This document shows positions 51,121 through 64,000 of a DNA stretch of 64,000 bases, in pieces. A program made the translations under genes and the position numbers. The DNA comes from Apis mellifera (Eukaryota > Arthropoda > Insecta > Hymenoptera > Apidae): the NCBI RefSeq assembly GCF_003254395.2, contig NC_037646.1, forward strand, positions 4,728,381 to 4,792,380, in the 5' to 3' direction. Position 1 is the first letter of the stretch, and each line of letters starts with the position of its first letter. Below the pieces are notes generated by a model. That model ran no database searches and had not been told where the DNA came from. It saw only the letters and a program-made list of their open reading frames with translations.

Positions 51121-52525
51121 CTCCTCGTTCCCCTTTCTGTTCACCAGTCTTCGAAAATCGCGGCTATAACCAGCTTTTTCCAATTTCCTGTATAAGGAGT
51201 ACCTTTTCCTCCCTTTTCTACGACCAGCTTTTCCCACCATCGCTCCCTCCACCCTCGCCTTTGTGCGAAGAAAAGACTGGGAGGGGAGGGTAGACGCGAG
51301 AAGTTTTAATCAACGAAACCGGCGTTACCTAATGTCGTAAAAAAACCGGGGCCGCGGTTTTAGCTACTGCGATTTCATTGCGCCAAATTCGTTAAAGGAA
51401 ATTTATTCATTCGGAAACGATGGCTGGTGTCCGATCGATAGTCGGTTAAATGAAATTTTCACCGAAGGTTTCACGTGTGTAAAAGTGTACCATTTTCTCG
51501 ATTCGATATTTGATTAATGGGCAATTATTAATTATGTAATACACAGCCGACTTTGATGGGTATATGAAGTATTCAAGGATGTCGAATATTTTGAACAATT
51601 TAGAAATTCGAATCGATAGTCTGATCACGTTCGTTTTTATGAATTCTTAAATTTTAAGAGCGAGGTGCATGTGATTATTAGTGATTGATAATAAAATTGA
51701 TAGCAGAATAGAAACTATTTGTATATTTTTAATATCTACGAGAATATTAGAATCTTACTTATTAATCCATAAAGTAATCTAGAATAAAAAAAAGGATATA
51801 AACATTTCTCGCGTCTTTTTCTTCGACAAACGATATTAAATCGATACGAAAAAAATCGTGTACAAGTATTCGTTCTCATTTTAAAGAGGAAACGTTGTAT
51901 CATGAGAAAAGATGATATCCATTGATCAAAGAATTTACGTACATCCTCGCCAAAGAGAAATTCGAAATTAGCAGAGCACAAATAACAACGGGACGACTTA
52001 ATTAAAGGCGGATTATTTCTCAATAACTGGTTCTAACTCTCGATACCAGGGACAAGAAAGAAAATTCTGGAAATCCTCTCTCTCTCTGTGTAAATGGATT
52101 TAGCTGCAACGCTTAAAATACCCTCGCGATCGTGTCTCGTTTTCGCAAAAGGAGGTGGAGGACAGGTCATCCGGAGTAGAGGTCTAACGACAGAGTGACC
52201 GCATCCTGGAACAAAAACAAGCCGAGAAGTGGTAGATTTGTATGTATATATATATATATATTACTACTGGTGGAGGGGTGGTTGTTAGGACAAGGGAGAA
52301 ATGTACGGGCGGACAAGGGGAGACAGGGCGAAAGGCCAGGGCGAAGGGATAGAAAACAAGTGGGTGCGCGATAGTGCAATCTTCCGGTGGTGTCGCGTTT
52401 TCCGGCTGGCCGATTCCGCGCTGAGCTCGGCTCTCTTCTCTTCCACCGATCCTCAATTCCCTCATCCTACGTTCTCTGCCCTGTGTTTCTCCTCCGCTCG
52501 CAGGGAATGGCCGATCCTCCTTGTA
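51121..52525 (+). other. Putative intron between local repeats
   Basis: No exon is supported. Pyrimidine-rich DNA at 51,120-51,270 is followed by AT-rich DNA, then a CpG-rich and C-rich patch at about 52,120-52,520 with an (AT)n run at 52,245-52,261. A pyrimidine tract ending in CAG at 52,503 resembles a splice acceptor, but the frame after it runs into the inserted element that begins at 52,526. Confidence 0.4.
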
Positions 52526-52811
52526 GCGATGGGATCAAGTGTATGGCAAACAGGAATGAAACAGGAATAAGATCGAATATCGATGGTGGAAGTAGACTGG
52601 AATATTTATAAACCAAATGCGTTATAAATTATTCGATGTGGATAATGAAATGAATTTATATAAAATTTTGTAAGATCAAACTTACTTCTTTTCGAAGATT
52701 ATCAATAAATTAATTATTATAAAAATTCGAAAAGAGGTTTGATCTGCGAAACTTTTATTTTTTCCGTGCTTAAATTATTGAATAAATGAATTGTGAACTT
52801 GATCCCATCGC
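52526..52811. mobile_element. Candidate MITE with perfect terminal inverted repeats
   Basis: GCGATGGGATCAAGT (52526-52540) and its exact reverse complement (52797-52811) bound a 286-bp segment. TA stands directly outside both ends, as expected for a Tc1/mariner-type target duplication (if the TA is counted, the inverted repeat is 17 bp). The interior is AT-rich, in contrast to the GC-rich flanks on both sides, which supports an insertion. It has no coding capacity. A nested foldback lies inside. I recognise no named family. The alternative is a local inverted duplication. Confidence 0.5.
52673..52745. other. Nested foldback inside the candidate MITE
   Basis: AGATCAAACTTACTTCTTTTC with GAA (52673-52696) pairs with TTCGAAAAGAGGTTTGATCT (52726-52745): 20 bp of pairing with a 4-base bulge, around a 29-base AT-rich loop. 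Internal foldbacks are common in MITEs, so this agrees with the element call. Confidence 0.55.
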
Positions 52812-53330
52812 TAGTTACCACCACCATGTGCCTGACTTCTGAAACTCGAGTCCAAAAGCGCACCAAGCATCCTGGGAAAGCCTCGTCAGCGAGTGTGTGC
52901 CGCCTTTAACGGATCCACACCGCAAACGTGGCCGATCCTCTCGTATCCTATACCCTCTGTCTAGGTCATCCTCTTTTGCGCGGCCATCCGTTTCTTTCGT
53001 GGTCTGAACACGAATCAGGGTTATTGTGCACCCTGCGAGCAATGCGACACACACACACAGAGCAAAGGATACACAACTCACGACAATTCGATCCCGCCTT
53101 GACGAATGTGCTTCTTCCTTCGTGGTTTCAACAACCCCTCACGCGCCCGCCGAAACAATGGATGCCCTAATGCTGCGACAGCGAACCTCGCTGACAACGC
53201 TCAACGATCCTGCCCGAGCCTTTGTCGTGGAACGACTTGCCGGAAAGAAGAAGGCCACCGTTAATGTTGAAACGTTGACGAATCTATAGGGGAGCTTTGT
53301 CGCTAAATTTCGGCAAGAAGGATTTGTTGG

Positions 53331-53797
53331 ATTTAGGATCGATGAATTTTCCTCCGATTTGTTTGTTTAGAAGTTGTTTCGAAATATGTAGATCTCTGAA
53401 TCGTGGAAGAAACTTAAATTTTTCAATATTTAGAGAGAATTTAAATGTTAAATTTTGATTTATTTGACTGAAAGATCTCATCTCACTTTAGGATCGATGA
53501 ATTTTCCTCCGATATGTTTATTTAGAAGTTGTTTCGAAATATGTAGATCTCTGAATCGTGGAAGAAACTTAAATTTTTCAATATTTAGAGAGAATTTAAA
53601 TGTTAAATTTTGATTTATTTGACTGAAAGATCTCACTTCACTTTAGGATCGATGAATTTTCCTCCGATATGTTTGTTTAGAAATTATTTCGAAATATGTA
53701 GATCTCTGAATCGTGGAAGAAACTTAAATTTTTCAATATTTAGAAAGAATTTAGATGTTAAGTCTTGATTTATTTGACGATGAATGAAAGATCTCAC
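53331..53797. repeat. Three-copy 155-bp tandem array
   Basis: The unit begins TTTAGGATCGATGAATTTTC (GGATCG at 53336, 53491 and 53646, an exact 155-base period) and ends with TTTGACTGAAAGATCTCA. Copies 1 and 2 share GAAGTTGTTTC where copy 3 has GAAATTATTTC. Copies 2 and 3 share CCGATATG where copy 1 has CCGATTTG. Copy 3 carries a short insertion near its end (TTTGACGATGAATGAAAG). The 65-codon minus-strand frame across the array is a by-product of the repeat. Confidence 0.92.
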
Positions 53798-56700
53798 CCT
53801 TATCAATTTCACATCAAAGTATGTATGGTACACACGTTTAATAAACTCACTTTTAGTAACAAAGAAACATTATATTGGATTAAATTTAAACTTACGTAGA
53901 ACATTAACTCGAATTATTAAAAATGAATCAAGAATGTACATTTGTATTTCAATTGTTCACAACAATTCAGATCAGATCCACGAATGCACAATTTTCTCTA
54001 TCGTTATTAATATAATAATCAAGTTATCCTTTATTATAGACAAGCACTTGGTTAAAAGAGAACAGAGGAAAAAGCGTGGTCGTGATGATTTTTTCTGTTC
54101 ACGAGCGTTGGTTGCCAGATTCGAGAGGGGGTTGTGAAGCGGTCGAAAACGAGCAGTCCGACAAGCGTGAAAAGCGAGAGCCGTACACATTCGAGGGTTG
54201 GTCGTTTTGACGAGCATCGTCGCGAGAACATTCGTACGCTCCACCGCCGCGTCGAGCATCCCTCCCCTCCCCGACATTACATTGCAAATGCACATTATCT
54301 GCATAATAATCCGCAGCACGTTTCACGCCGTCGTGAAAGCGGCAACGTTACCCAGGACGGTTGACGAAACACGGGGGAGGGGCAGGCCTGATTATTAGTT
54401 GCGTTAAATTGTGGCAAATTGGAATCAAAGTTTGGGATCTAATCGAATCCAAACCTGCCATTGTTGTTATCAGTTTGCACGCCCCTCTGTTCGACGATGT
54501 ACCCATGAATTTGAAGATTGGAATGGCGTCGTGTCGCGTTATGAAACTTTTCTGATTCGTTCGCATCTGATATTTTGAAAATTGTCGATGATATTGAAAA
54601 TACGTATTTTGATTTAACGATATACGTTTTATAAATTGATGCATTTAATACTTTTCGAATTGTCAATAGTATTGAAAAATGTTTTACATAAAAGGTAAAT
54701 GGTTCGATGAAAATGTAACATTCCGTGAGTAATATTTTTTTTTTTTCTTTTTTCACAGATCAATGTGGGGGGAGGGAGGGTCGTATAGTTTTTTTCATCC
54801 ATTGATGGATGAAACTTGTTATTTCCCATAAATTTTCAGAGCAAAAAATAATTGTTTTAGAAATATCCTGCAAAATTCAAACGGTAAAGTGAAATATTAA
54901 ATATCGCTTTTATTAATAGAATATCAATATTTTATGAAAATACGTGAAATTTCCTTTGTTAATAATAATTATGTAATAAATTGCGATCGAAAAAAAAAAT
55001 AATAATAACGGACGTTTTTAACGGATTTTCAAATTAATTTTCTAAAAGAAGAAAAGCATTTTGAGAATTTAAATTTTATCTCACTTATTTTTTCATTATA
55101 AAAATAATCTAATAAAAAATATAATAAATGGAATATTAAATATAAAGCGAACGGATTAAAAGAATTTATCAATTTTATCAATTAAGAACTTTCTATTTTG
55201 AATTCATTGTTCCATGAGATTTGGTATTAATTTAATAAAAATTTCTCTCTTTGATCTTTTATCAGAAAATACTTTTTGCACTTTTTTCTTTTTTTTTTTT
55301 TAATCTTTGATATTTCGTATTATAGTCTTTAATATCCTATCAATAACATTATATAATCTTCTTTTGATAGAGGCCAGGTTTTGCCGTTGTTGTTAACGAG
55401 GTTCCTGAAAAACCAATACTTTTTTTCTTTTTTCGATCATATTGTTATGTCCTAGCCATTTGTTGACACCAGACAACGTTTGAAAAATGGTTCTATTTTT
55501 TCACGAGAGAACAAAGGAGCACAAATGGAGACAATGTCAATCAAGTTCTTTTCATATAACTCATACGCCGACAAAATATCAAACTTTTCTCTTATATATA
55601 TACATCTCACCTTTTAATCATTTCGCACTTGAAAAATCTCTGTAATCACAAGCCTTATTTAATTAATTCATACTTATCCCATTCTCAATTTAACATTTGT
55701 TAAAATATTACTCCAACATTTAATCCTTCTCATTTATAAAATACGCCTTTCATCAATCCTTCCTTACTCACGATACAACCAAAAAAAATTATTAAAAATG
55801 AAGCACACTCAATTTCACTCACCTCGCGAGAATATCTTCACAATCATCTGAAACATCTCTCTATCGAAATTCTAAAATAACAAAAAAAAAAAAAAATCAA
55901 TCTCTGTATAATATACTGACCAATTAATCAAGATGCTTTTCCACCGTATTTCAACTCGTACACAATCAAACTTGATATACCAACAGGTCCTCGGTTTCCA
56001 CGGACAGTTTATACGTATATACGTATATCCACGCATATACGAGCCCCGTGTCGAACACCAAGATCAATATCCGGATGATATCGGTGTCGTATCTGTACGA
56101 AATTGCGAGCAAGGGCCGCGTTAGCGAATTCGGATTTCACGTTACAATAAATTGATAACGAAACCGGCGGAGGGTTTGGGGTTGGATCTCCCCGCGGCTG
56201 GTTGGGCAAATGCGATTACGGGCGTAAGCAAACTGAGGAATTTGTGCAGAGAAGAATATAATTGGCTCAACCTCGATAATCTACGTCTACGTCTCGTTGC
56301 ACGAGAAATTTCCTTTAAATCGTCGAGTAATTGCGCCGACGATTTGAGTCACGCAATTTAAACGGATCGTGTCACTATCTCGTTTGAACCCTCGTGTGGA
56401 TGATAACAGGGGTGATAGTGTTTAAGAGAGATTGTGTGTTTGATTGAATGGAAGATTGTGATAGATTTCTTCTTTCTTTCCTGTTTTTTTTTTTTTTTTG
56501 TTTGGAAAGGAGAAAGAGGAAGGATGGGGAAATGGATATTGGAGAATTGTATTTTTGCGAATTTTTTCTTGTATTCTTATTTTCATTTGCATCTGAATTG
56601 CGGTAAGGGGAAAAGAATGAAGAGATTAATTGTCTTTTTGAGATTGATCGTAGAATCGAAAATGAATGTTCTTTTCACGTTGAAAAATATTTAGAGATGT

Positions 56701-57460
56701 GGAACGAGTATCTATGAATTCTGTTTTTTACGATACAGTGTTATTTTTTTTCCTTTTTCGTTTCATTTTCATTTGAATTTGCATTTAAATTGTTCGATAA
56801 ATAGCGGGTTTCCCTCTCCCTCTCTCATTCTTTATTTCAGAAGTGATGAAGTAGAAATAATTTTTTTTTTTAAAGTCTATGATCTTACAGTATAAATATG
56901 AGAATTCTTTTGATCCTCGAACGTACGATACTTTTCAATCGAATAAATTATTAATTGTTATCAATTTTTCAATCACTGTGCACATCTTGTACTTTCTTAC
57001 TATCGTATTTTTAAAAAAATCGCGCGTCAAAATTGATAAAAAAAGAAGTAAAAGCTGATGATACACGCTTTATTATCTCACGCGAGAAAATTCTTCGAAA
57101 TCAAATCGACTCGAGATCAATCGTTTCGTCATACGTAAAATCGTGGAAATAAGAGGAGCGATCGATATGCCGTTTGTAGACGGAATTCGATATTTTCCAG
57201 CCTGTTGAAGAGACGAGAGAACAATTCGTCGGCTCGTTTAAAAGCGTGCAAACGTTCCCCGCACTCGCCCTTATTATTATTCCGCTCGACTATCTTGTAA
57301 AGCATCCCGGCCTCGTCTTATTCCGCTTATTTATTCCTCTAAACTGATAACGGACTAGCGCTAATCCGAACACACTTCTCGAAATTGCCTTGCCCTCCTC
57401 CCCCTCCCTTTCCACGACACGAATCCGCGAGCAATGATTTTGATTAAGCATCCGGCCTCC

Positions 57461-57486
57461 ACCTCTCCCTCTCCCTCTCCCTCTCC
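57461..57486. repeat. (TCCCTC)n tract
   Basis: Four to five copies of CTCCCT in a CpG-rich patch. Ordinary simple repeat; the GA-rich strand could attract GAGA-type factors (inference). Confidence 0.85.
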
Positions 57487-60400
57487 TCATCCGCCATACT
57501 CGAGGGCATTAAATCAACTCGCGCCGTGGAGAAAAAGGAGGAAAGGAAAAGGAACAAAGCCCGGAGGACTTCTGACTGTCCTCGTGGAGAAGTTTTGTTG
57601 GGCCGGGGAGAATAATGACGGGGTTCTTCTTCGGCGCGAGAAAGAAAGTTAGGGACGAGGCTGGTGGCGGAGATAACACGATGGAATTCCAACCGTGTAT
57701 TTCTTCCCGATGGGGATGGATATTTCGCGTGTAAACAGAATGATATCGGTTCATTAGATCGAGCCGTTTCGCCGTGAAATGAGGGTGATTTGTTATTAAC
57801 GCGATCTCGAAAATAAAGATACAGGGGGGATTGATTTACTGATATTTCGAAAATAGAGAATTTACAAAATCTTGATATTTCATATTATTCTGATAATTTT
57901 TTTTTTTCAATTATATTAAAGATTTTTGTTGCTTTGAAATATTTATTATTATTTTTATCTTGTCAAAATGAGAAGTGAGTTTGTAAGGAACTTTGCACTT
58001 TGTTAGAGATTATTTTTAAAATAAAATATGTAATTTGACAATTTAAAAATTATTGGATTTGTTAAAAGTAAAAATCGAAGAAGAAATTGTAAATCTTTGG
58101 AAATGTTTAAGAAAAATTTAAAGTTTTTCCTGGATATTTTTTAAGACGAGGTTAAAACCTGTGCAAGCTTATAAATCAAAGTGTCAATACAGTAGGAGTG
58201 ATAAATTTTCAGCACATTACTTGGAAAAAATGAGGTATCTGGATCGAAGAACATCATATAGCGTAATAAATTTCATTTATCGTATAATCAGTAAATTGTA
58301 AATATTCTTAAATATGTTTAAGACAAATCAATAAATTATTGATATTGGATTATTTCATATCAAAGTAATCATGATATAGAAATCAATTTTATTTTGTAAA
58401 AAGAATATCACTAAAATTATTCAGATAAAAATAACGCTCTCAACGCTTTAAAAATGTCGATTTCAACTGAAGATGTTTGGCAGAGAGAATATAATGATGT
58501 ACTTGAAACACGTTGTACGTTTCAAGTAGCAAATAATGTGACATTCGTAAAATTATCACAAATGCATTTTTTACTTATCACTGAACAGTTATTATTAAAA
58601 TCTTCTTTAAAAGAAAAGTAGAATGTCTTCTAAAAAAAAATACAAAAAAGAAATTTAAGAAAATTTAAGAAAATTAAGACTGTGAATTTACAAATAAGAA
58701 TAGAAATAGAGAAAATCTTATCTTTATATAAGAATATTTATATTATATTTTTGATATATGAATATTTTTAATAATATAAATAAATAGAAACGAAACTTTT
58801 TACGGTTAAATTAGCTGAACTAAAAAACAAACATTTCCTTACTCGTACACTCGCCTACTATAAATGCAGTAATCCCATCCTGTTTCTTGCATCTCCTCTA
58901 CAACAAAAATTACGCCCTGTCCTCACAAATTACCCCAATTATCCGCAATTGGTTAGTTTGCACAGCGTCCCGACCAACCAACCAAGTCTAACCCCTTAAC
59001 CAACTGGCATCCCCAAGCAATGGCATAATGAAATGCATTTGATGCCCTCGTCTTCTCACTTTCGAGGCAGGAGACCGTCGAAACTGGCATATAGAAAGGT
59101 CCTTTGTGATACCACGACCCAACCCGAGGGCCGAGGTCCGTGTTTGCCAGGGGAAAAAGAAGAAAAGAGCATACGCGTCCCTTCTTTTTCCACCGTCCAA
59201 CCCTCTTATCCCCTTTTTCTGTTTCCGCCCCAACCCGTTTCTCTCGTTTGCCCGCAAGAGGTAGAAACAAGAAAGGCAGTCGGCGGAAATATTTCGACGA
59301 ATCCCCGGACGCATACGAGACCTTCTTTTCGCGAGAATTCCACTCCCAGAGACGTGTACTTTTGTGCAGAGAAGGCGTACGTGGAACAGAGAAACGTAGG
59401 AAACGCTTGTACTTGGAAGCCACGGGGCCGACACAGGTCAGAACACGGACGGGGGCTACATCCACGGAATAATACACGCGACATATGAGCACTGCTCTTA
59501 CACGACTCTCCTGACGCTCGCTAACTCATGAACAACTTACTGCTTGCCTCTCCGAGACTCATCGATGTGTTTTTCGCCGTGTTCGCAGCCCGATGAAATG
59601 ACGGCAACGGTTGTTCGAATGATTTTTCATGCCTGTGGTTCGAAAGTTGTTTACTCGCTTCGAACTGCTCCGCGTTGTGGAACGAAATTCATTCCAATTT
59701 TGATTATGCTTCTTTCCTAGTGGATATTCGAACGCTGGAGATGATTAATAAAGTACTTTGTTTTTCTGATATATCGAAAGTAATAGTATTTGAAATGAAG
59801 ATTCGGAATTTTAGTAGTGACATGGCATACAGTTATAGATAAAAGTTTTTTTATTTCATTTAAGTCATACGTTTGTAAATTTCATCGTGCTTGTTACGTT
59901 TTGTGGATCACAATCTGTTTCTAACAATTATAAATTTGATGAATATGAGTAATCCAAAGTGAGTAATCAAATTTTGTATCGATCAATACGAATCATCTTA
60001 TTTATTGAGAAGTTTGATCCGTTCTTCTGGACATTGTTGTAATTATTTTATTGTAATTTATTGTAGAATTTTATGGTGTTGGGATATATACCCAAAATAT
60101 TTTTGCGATCAAAATGTGTGCGTGACAGAGGGAAGATTGCGAGTCGCGAGTATGGTATGCATAATGAAGAGACAGATGAGCGGAAACAATGTTGGAGAGG
60201 ATGATTTGCTTCGTAACTACAGAGTAGTACTACTAAGTAGTGCTTGCTACAAGAGGATTCCCGAATTGCTAACTCTCGCCTGCGGCATTGAAACATCATC
60301 GGGCTCGAAGTAATGTCTTGTAATTTGAGGATTTCGACTTTCGTAACACGACCAGGCTTTAATTTCTTAATGCATCTCCTGGTGTGGTTGAACGTTCATT

Positions 60401-61951
60401 TGAAACGAAAGAAAATCTCGGGGCCGCGCAATCGCGATAATTAATTGAAAAATGTGCATTAACAAGTAGAATCTTGCTCTTGGAAAAATTACGCTTGAAA
60501 AATTTTCTTTCAAACCGTAATTAGGAAAGAGATCGTAAAACCAAGTTGAATTGCGTTTCTACTTTGAATTTCCAATAAAAAAAACAAAGAGAGAGAAATA
60601 ATAATAAAAGACCTGGGGAAGATTATCTGGACTATTAACTTTGCGAAATTTTCTGCTCCTTTTCTTTTTTTTTTTACAGATTGTACCTTCATAACAATCA
60701 TAATATCTCATAATTATTTATACAACCGATTAATTACGCGAAATTCTATAATAGTTTCACGCTTATTAATAATTCATGAATTAGTTATCCATTACATATG
60801 ATTGAAAATTAAAGTAAATTAATATTTTAGTAATAATGTTTGATTGTATTAATTCCACGATGAAATTCATAAATTTTTGAAGCTATTTTAACGATTGACG
60901 AGTTGAAAGTTTAAAATTTTATCGCAATGTCTTCCGACATTTCAAAAATTCATAAAATTTAATTTTTGCAACAAAGAATATTTCACGGTGTTTCGTAATA
61001 ACGGTAGTAACTTGTGCCTTCATATAGATTTTGCTACACATATATTATACATTGAATACGAAATACATTGTATTTCAAATGTAAGTTACAGAAGGGTGAT
61101 ACTCCGCTACTGTTCGTATATTACATCAGAAGCTGCCACACGGGCTCAACGGAAACTCGGGAGCGTTTGCATACTGAAAAGTTTTTGTAATATCGCAAAT
61201 GGATCGCGATGTCGAAAAGGTTAAAAATGTACTACTGATTTAGAAGTATGGAAAATGTTATATTAAAGTATGAGCAACTTGTCCGAACTTTCGATATAAC
61301 GCATGTCATTCAAAAAAATTTCTATTTCTAATGATATATATCATTGATTTTGTCATTTTTCTTTTGTTGGAAATTTTTAAGAAATTATCATTCTCTTGAA
61401 TTTTTGATGAAACAGTATATCTTCGATTTAAATAGAAACATTCTTTTTTATTAAGTTTTTCAATACTTAATTTTTATTTGACTCATAACATAATCTTAAG
61501 ATTTATTCTTCAAAAACTACGATTTAATCTTTGTCAATTCTTCGATCTTGATCAGAGTTCACGAGTTCTTCTTTATAATTCCCAACTTTTGAAACTTTTA
61601 ATATTCTTATGGTTCAATTTGCAGATTTGTCTGAACTTGTGATATTTCAAAATCAATAAAAAATTTTCACAAATATGTATAATCATAACTTTCTTCAACG
61701 AATAATTTGCAACTCGTATTAATATTCAACTATTAAGTTTGAATATATTTGTTCGAATTCGATATTCCATTATAGATTCCATTATTCAGACAGAAATTAA
61801 TATAATAATAATCTTCTTCAAATACACAACATCGAATACACTAGATAGAAACTAATATCCCTTGTCAGAAACATTTCTCTCTTTAAATATATAAAAATAT
61901 ATTTAATATAAATAAATAAATAACAATTGAAAATCGTACATGTATAAATAA

Positions 61952-61995
61952 CAGAAAACAGAGATCTTCTTTCCAGAAAACAGAGATCTTTCTTG
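61952..61995. repeat. Two-copy 22-bp duplication
   Basis: CAGAAAACAGAGATCTTCTT and CAGAAAACAGAGATCTTTCT stand head to tail. This is a small recent slippage duplication with a single difference near its end. Confidence 0.85.
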
Positions 61996-64000
61996 GCGAC
62001 CTCCTTGGGGAATCCATGTTTATATATAAAACTATTATTCCAACCTTTAACCTTTAGACGATTGCAAAACCACTATGATGGCTTCAGCTTTAAGAACTTT
62101 ATATACCTAACTATTGACCTTTTATGACTTTAATCTTCTTACCTTTTGAACACTTACACAATGAAAATATTAAACTCGAAATACCTCTCCACAATTTTAT
62201 CCTTTCCTCTCACACCCTTATCCACCCTTCGAACAAGGAAAATACGAAACCTATTTCTCAGACACTTTTCCTCTTCACGCTTCCCTCTCGACCACAACCA
62301 AATTTGAACCTAACTTCACCGTACACCTCATTACAAGTTTTCCTATCGCATAACACGACCAGTCGAGGCGCACAAAGAGGCCAAAAGTGGCAACCCAAAC
62401 CTGTCATCCGGAACTTGCGTGGAACAATTGGCGTCAGTAACGCGATAACCTTGTTCCACGAGAGAAGGGAGGAGAGGAGGAGGGAGAGAATCCATGTTCT
62501 CTCCATTCCGCCAGGGTTGGAATCGGCTTGTGTGTATCGGTGCAGGCAGATCGAGCGGGGAAAAATTTGAAATTGGTCGTTAAGCCGGCACCGCAAATGC
62601 ATTTAAGCGTCGGCCGCTGTTCAAGAACCCGTTCGAGCACCGTGTCAATATAAATGTAAATGTCATTGGGAGGCGCGCGAGCGCATACATTGACGGTCTC
62701 TGGAGGACGATTGCTCGCGGAGAATATTGCAGATGGCCGTGTGGGACGTCCGCCGCAATTGAATTGCCCTTCGGATTGGAATCGTATAGAAATGTGCACG
62801 GCCTGGCGCACTTTGTTTCCGCGTATCGATCGTTTCGCTCTGCGTTCGGGTATCGTACGACCCAGGTATCCGCGGCCGCGTCAAAGAGCGCTTTTCATCC
62901 GGACCGGTTACCATTTTGTCGCGCGTTCCATAGCCTCGCGATAACTCGATCCGCGCTAATTCAATCCGATGTGCATTACATGATCGAGCGAATAAATCGG
63001 GGGGGAAAAAAAAAGGAAGAAAGAAAGAAGGAAGGAAAAAGAGGGGGACGTGCGATTTTTCGCAATTTGACCACCTTTCGATTTTCAATTTTCAGGCTTT
63101 GATTATATATTTCGATATTGTTGATCGTTAATGCACGAAGGATGTCCGTGTTGCGATATTTTTTTATTATATTGTACCATTGTACAATATAATAAGAATT
63201 TATTTGATTTAATGACGATGCTTTAATCCGTAAATTTGAATTCTCGATCGAACATTTTGCTTAACTTGAGTTTCCTAAAATATAAATTGTATTATTGATT
63301 TAGAATTGGAAATTTTGAAAGTATAATACCTGTTTATTTAAATTATACTTAATTTAATCGAGTTTCGTTATCCTCTAATCTCGTAATCTTCCACAACCAT
63401 GTGGAACGTAATATAAGAAGTAATCGCAAAAATTAAGAGACAGATTTAATTTTTGAAAAGTGAACTAACGAGGACAGAAAGCAGAGGCTGAAATCCCGTT
63501 TCTTTAACCAGTCGAGCTTCAAATTATACAAACTCGACTCGAGGTAAACAGCCCTCCGCTTTTGTGCTAGATGGCCACTCGTTTTCGAAATAAATGGCTC
63601 TTCTTCATAAACAGCTTCCAGGATCCGGCAATTTGAAGCAGTAGCTCTTAAAAAGAACTGCGCTCCCACTTCCGGTCCTGGTAAGGAGCATCGTTAGAGT
63701 TTCAACAGTGGCATAACAAGAGAATCTTAATTAGCGACAAATGTTTTACCTCTCGTACGTTGAACATCGTCTTCCCTCGTAACTTACAATTACACCAAAC
63801 AGTTTTCCAATTCTAAATTAGCTTATCGATCATTGGATAATTGCTTGAAAAATTGATTAAGAATAAAGTAGGCATAAATTTCTAAGAATAAACCTTATAT
63901 AAATTTACAAGAAATAGTTTTTTCTTGATGAAAAAATTGTACTGCAATTGACTCAAGTTTAATTATATTTAATGAAGTCCATTACACGACAATAAGATTT

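Larger units (their letters stand above)
53798..64000 (+). other. Putative intron, distal part
   Basis: No exon is supported to the end of the window. CpG-rich patches lie at about 54,080-54,560, 55,990-56,360, 57,180-57,780, 58,960-59,520 and 62,340-63,000, separated by AT-rich DNA. The overlapping frames at 58.95-59.49 kb and 62.1-63.1 kb, present on both strands, are typical of stop-poor CpG-rich DNA and carry no domain. The region holds simple (TCCCTC)n and A/T tracts. Confidence 0.5.

Noticed and set aside
52504..52611. Candidate 3' exon after a pyrimidine-CAG acceptor, frame GMADPPCSDGIKC...
   Set aside because: The phase does not match the phase-1 exit of the first exon (phase 1 meets a stop within eight codons), and the frame crosses the left end of the candidate MITE at 52,526. 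A later AATAAA near 52,780 is expected by chance in AT-rich DNA.
53284..53481. 65-codon minus-strand frame
   Set aside because: It falls within the first copy of the 155-bp tandem array and is explained by the repeat.
58953..59492. Several overlapping frames of 92-179 codons on both strands
   Set aside because: Open frames on both strands over the same GC-rich DNA indicate stop-poor composition. None resembles a known family.
62124..63102. Cluster of frames of 94-148 codons on both strands
   Set aside because: Same reason: CpG-rich DNA, mutual overlap on both strands, no recognisable domain.

Overview
This is animal nuclear DNA and almost all of it is non-coding. It is strongly A+T-rich, with rough CpG-rich islands set in AT-rich DNA. 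CpG is not depleted, introns appear long, and homopolymers and microsatellites are abundant. There is no prokaryotic gene structure, no tRNA or rRNA, no CRISPR array and no long conserved reading frame. This composition fits a hymenopteran insect, most plausibly a bee such as Apis. That is inference from composition only.

Layout. Positions 1 to about 21,186 are upstream or intergenic sequence. They hold a degenerate minisatellite (8.9-9.4 kb), a CTCF-like site (10.12 kb), a perfect GC-rich hairpin (12.94 kb) and the first copy of a 669-bp dispersed repeat (16.63-17.30 kb). At 21.1-21.7 kb is a CpG-rich promoter-like block with a TATATAA box, a leader with upstream ATGs, and the only protein-coding exon I can support. 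That exon is a signal-peptide-like start (ATG at 21,644) that leaves in phase 1 through a good splice donor (AG|GTCAGT at 21,722/21,723). From there to 64,000 I find no convincing downstream exon, so this stretch is best read as the first part of a very long first intron, or intron plus unrecognised exons. The gene is probably a secreted or membrane protein. I cannot name it.

The putative intron carries several structures: a strong imperfect hairpin at 28.16 kb, the second copy of the dispersed repeat at 38.78-39.45 kb, an AT-rich foldback at 40.99 kb, a 64-bp duplication at 45.2 kb, a divergent local duplication at 50.6/51.06 kb, a MITE-like element with 15-bp perfect terminal inverted repeats flanked by TA (52.53-52.81 kb), and a three-copy 155-bp tandem array (53.33-53.80 kb). 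CpG-rich islands recur about every few kilobases and may be regulatory.

Most interesting. The dispersed repeat occurs twice, in the same orientation and at the same length, flanking the promoter about 4 kb upstream and 18 kb downstream. Each copy carries an identical motif, TCACTAGATGGCGCCAC, that resembles the CTCF insulator site and sits in the longest invariant stretch I found in that part of the two copies. A third match lies at 10.12 kb. This suggests, without proving, a transposable element that distributes insulator-type sites around a long-intron gene.
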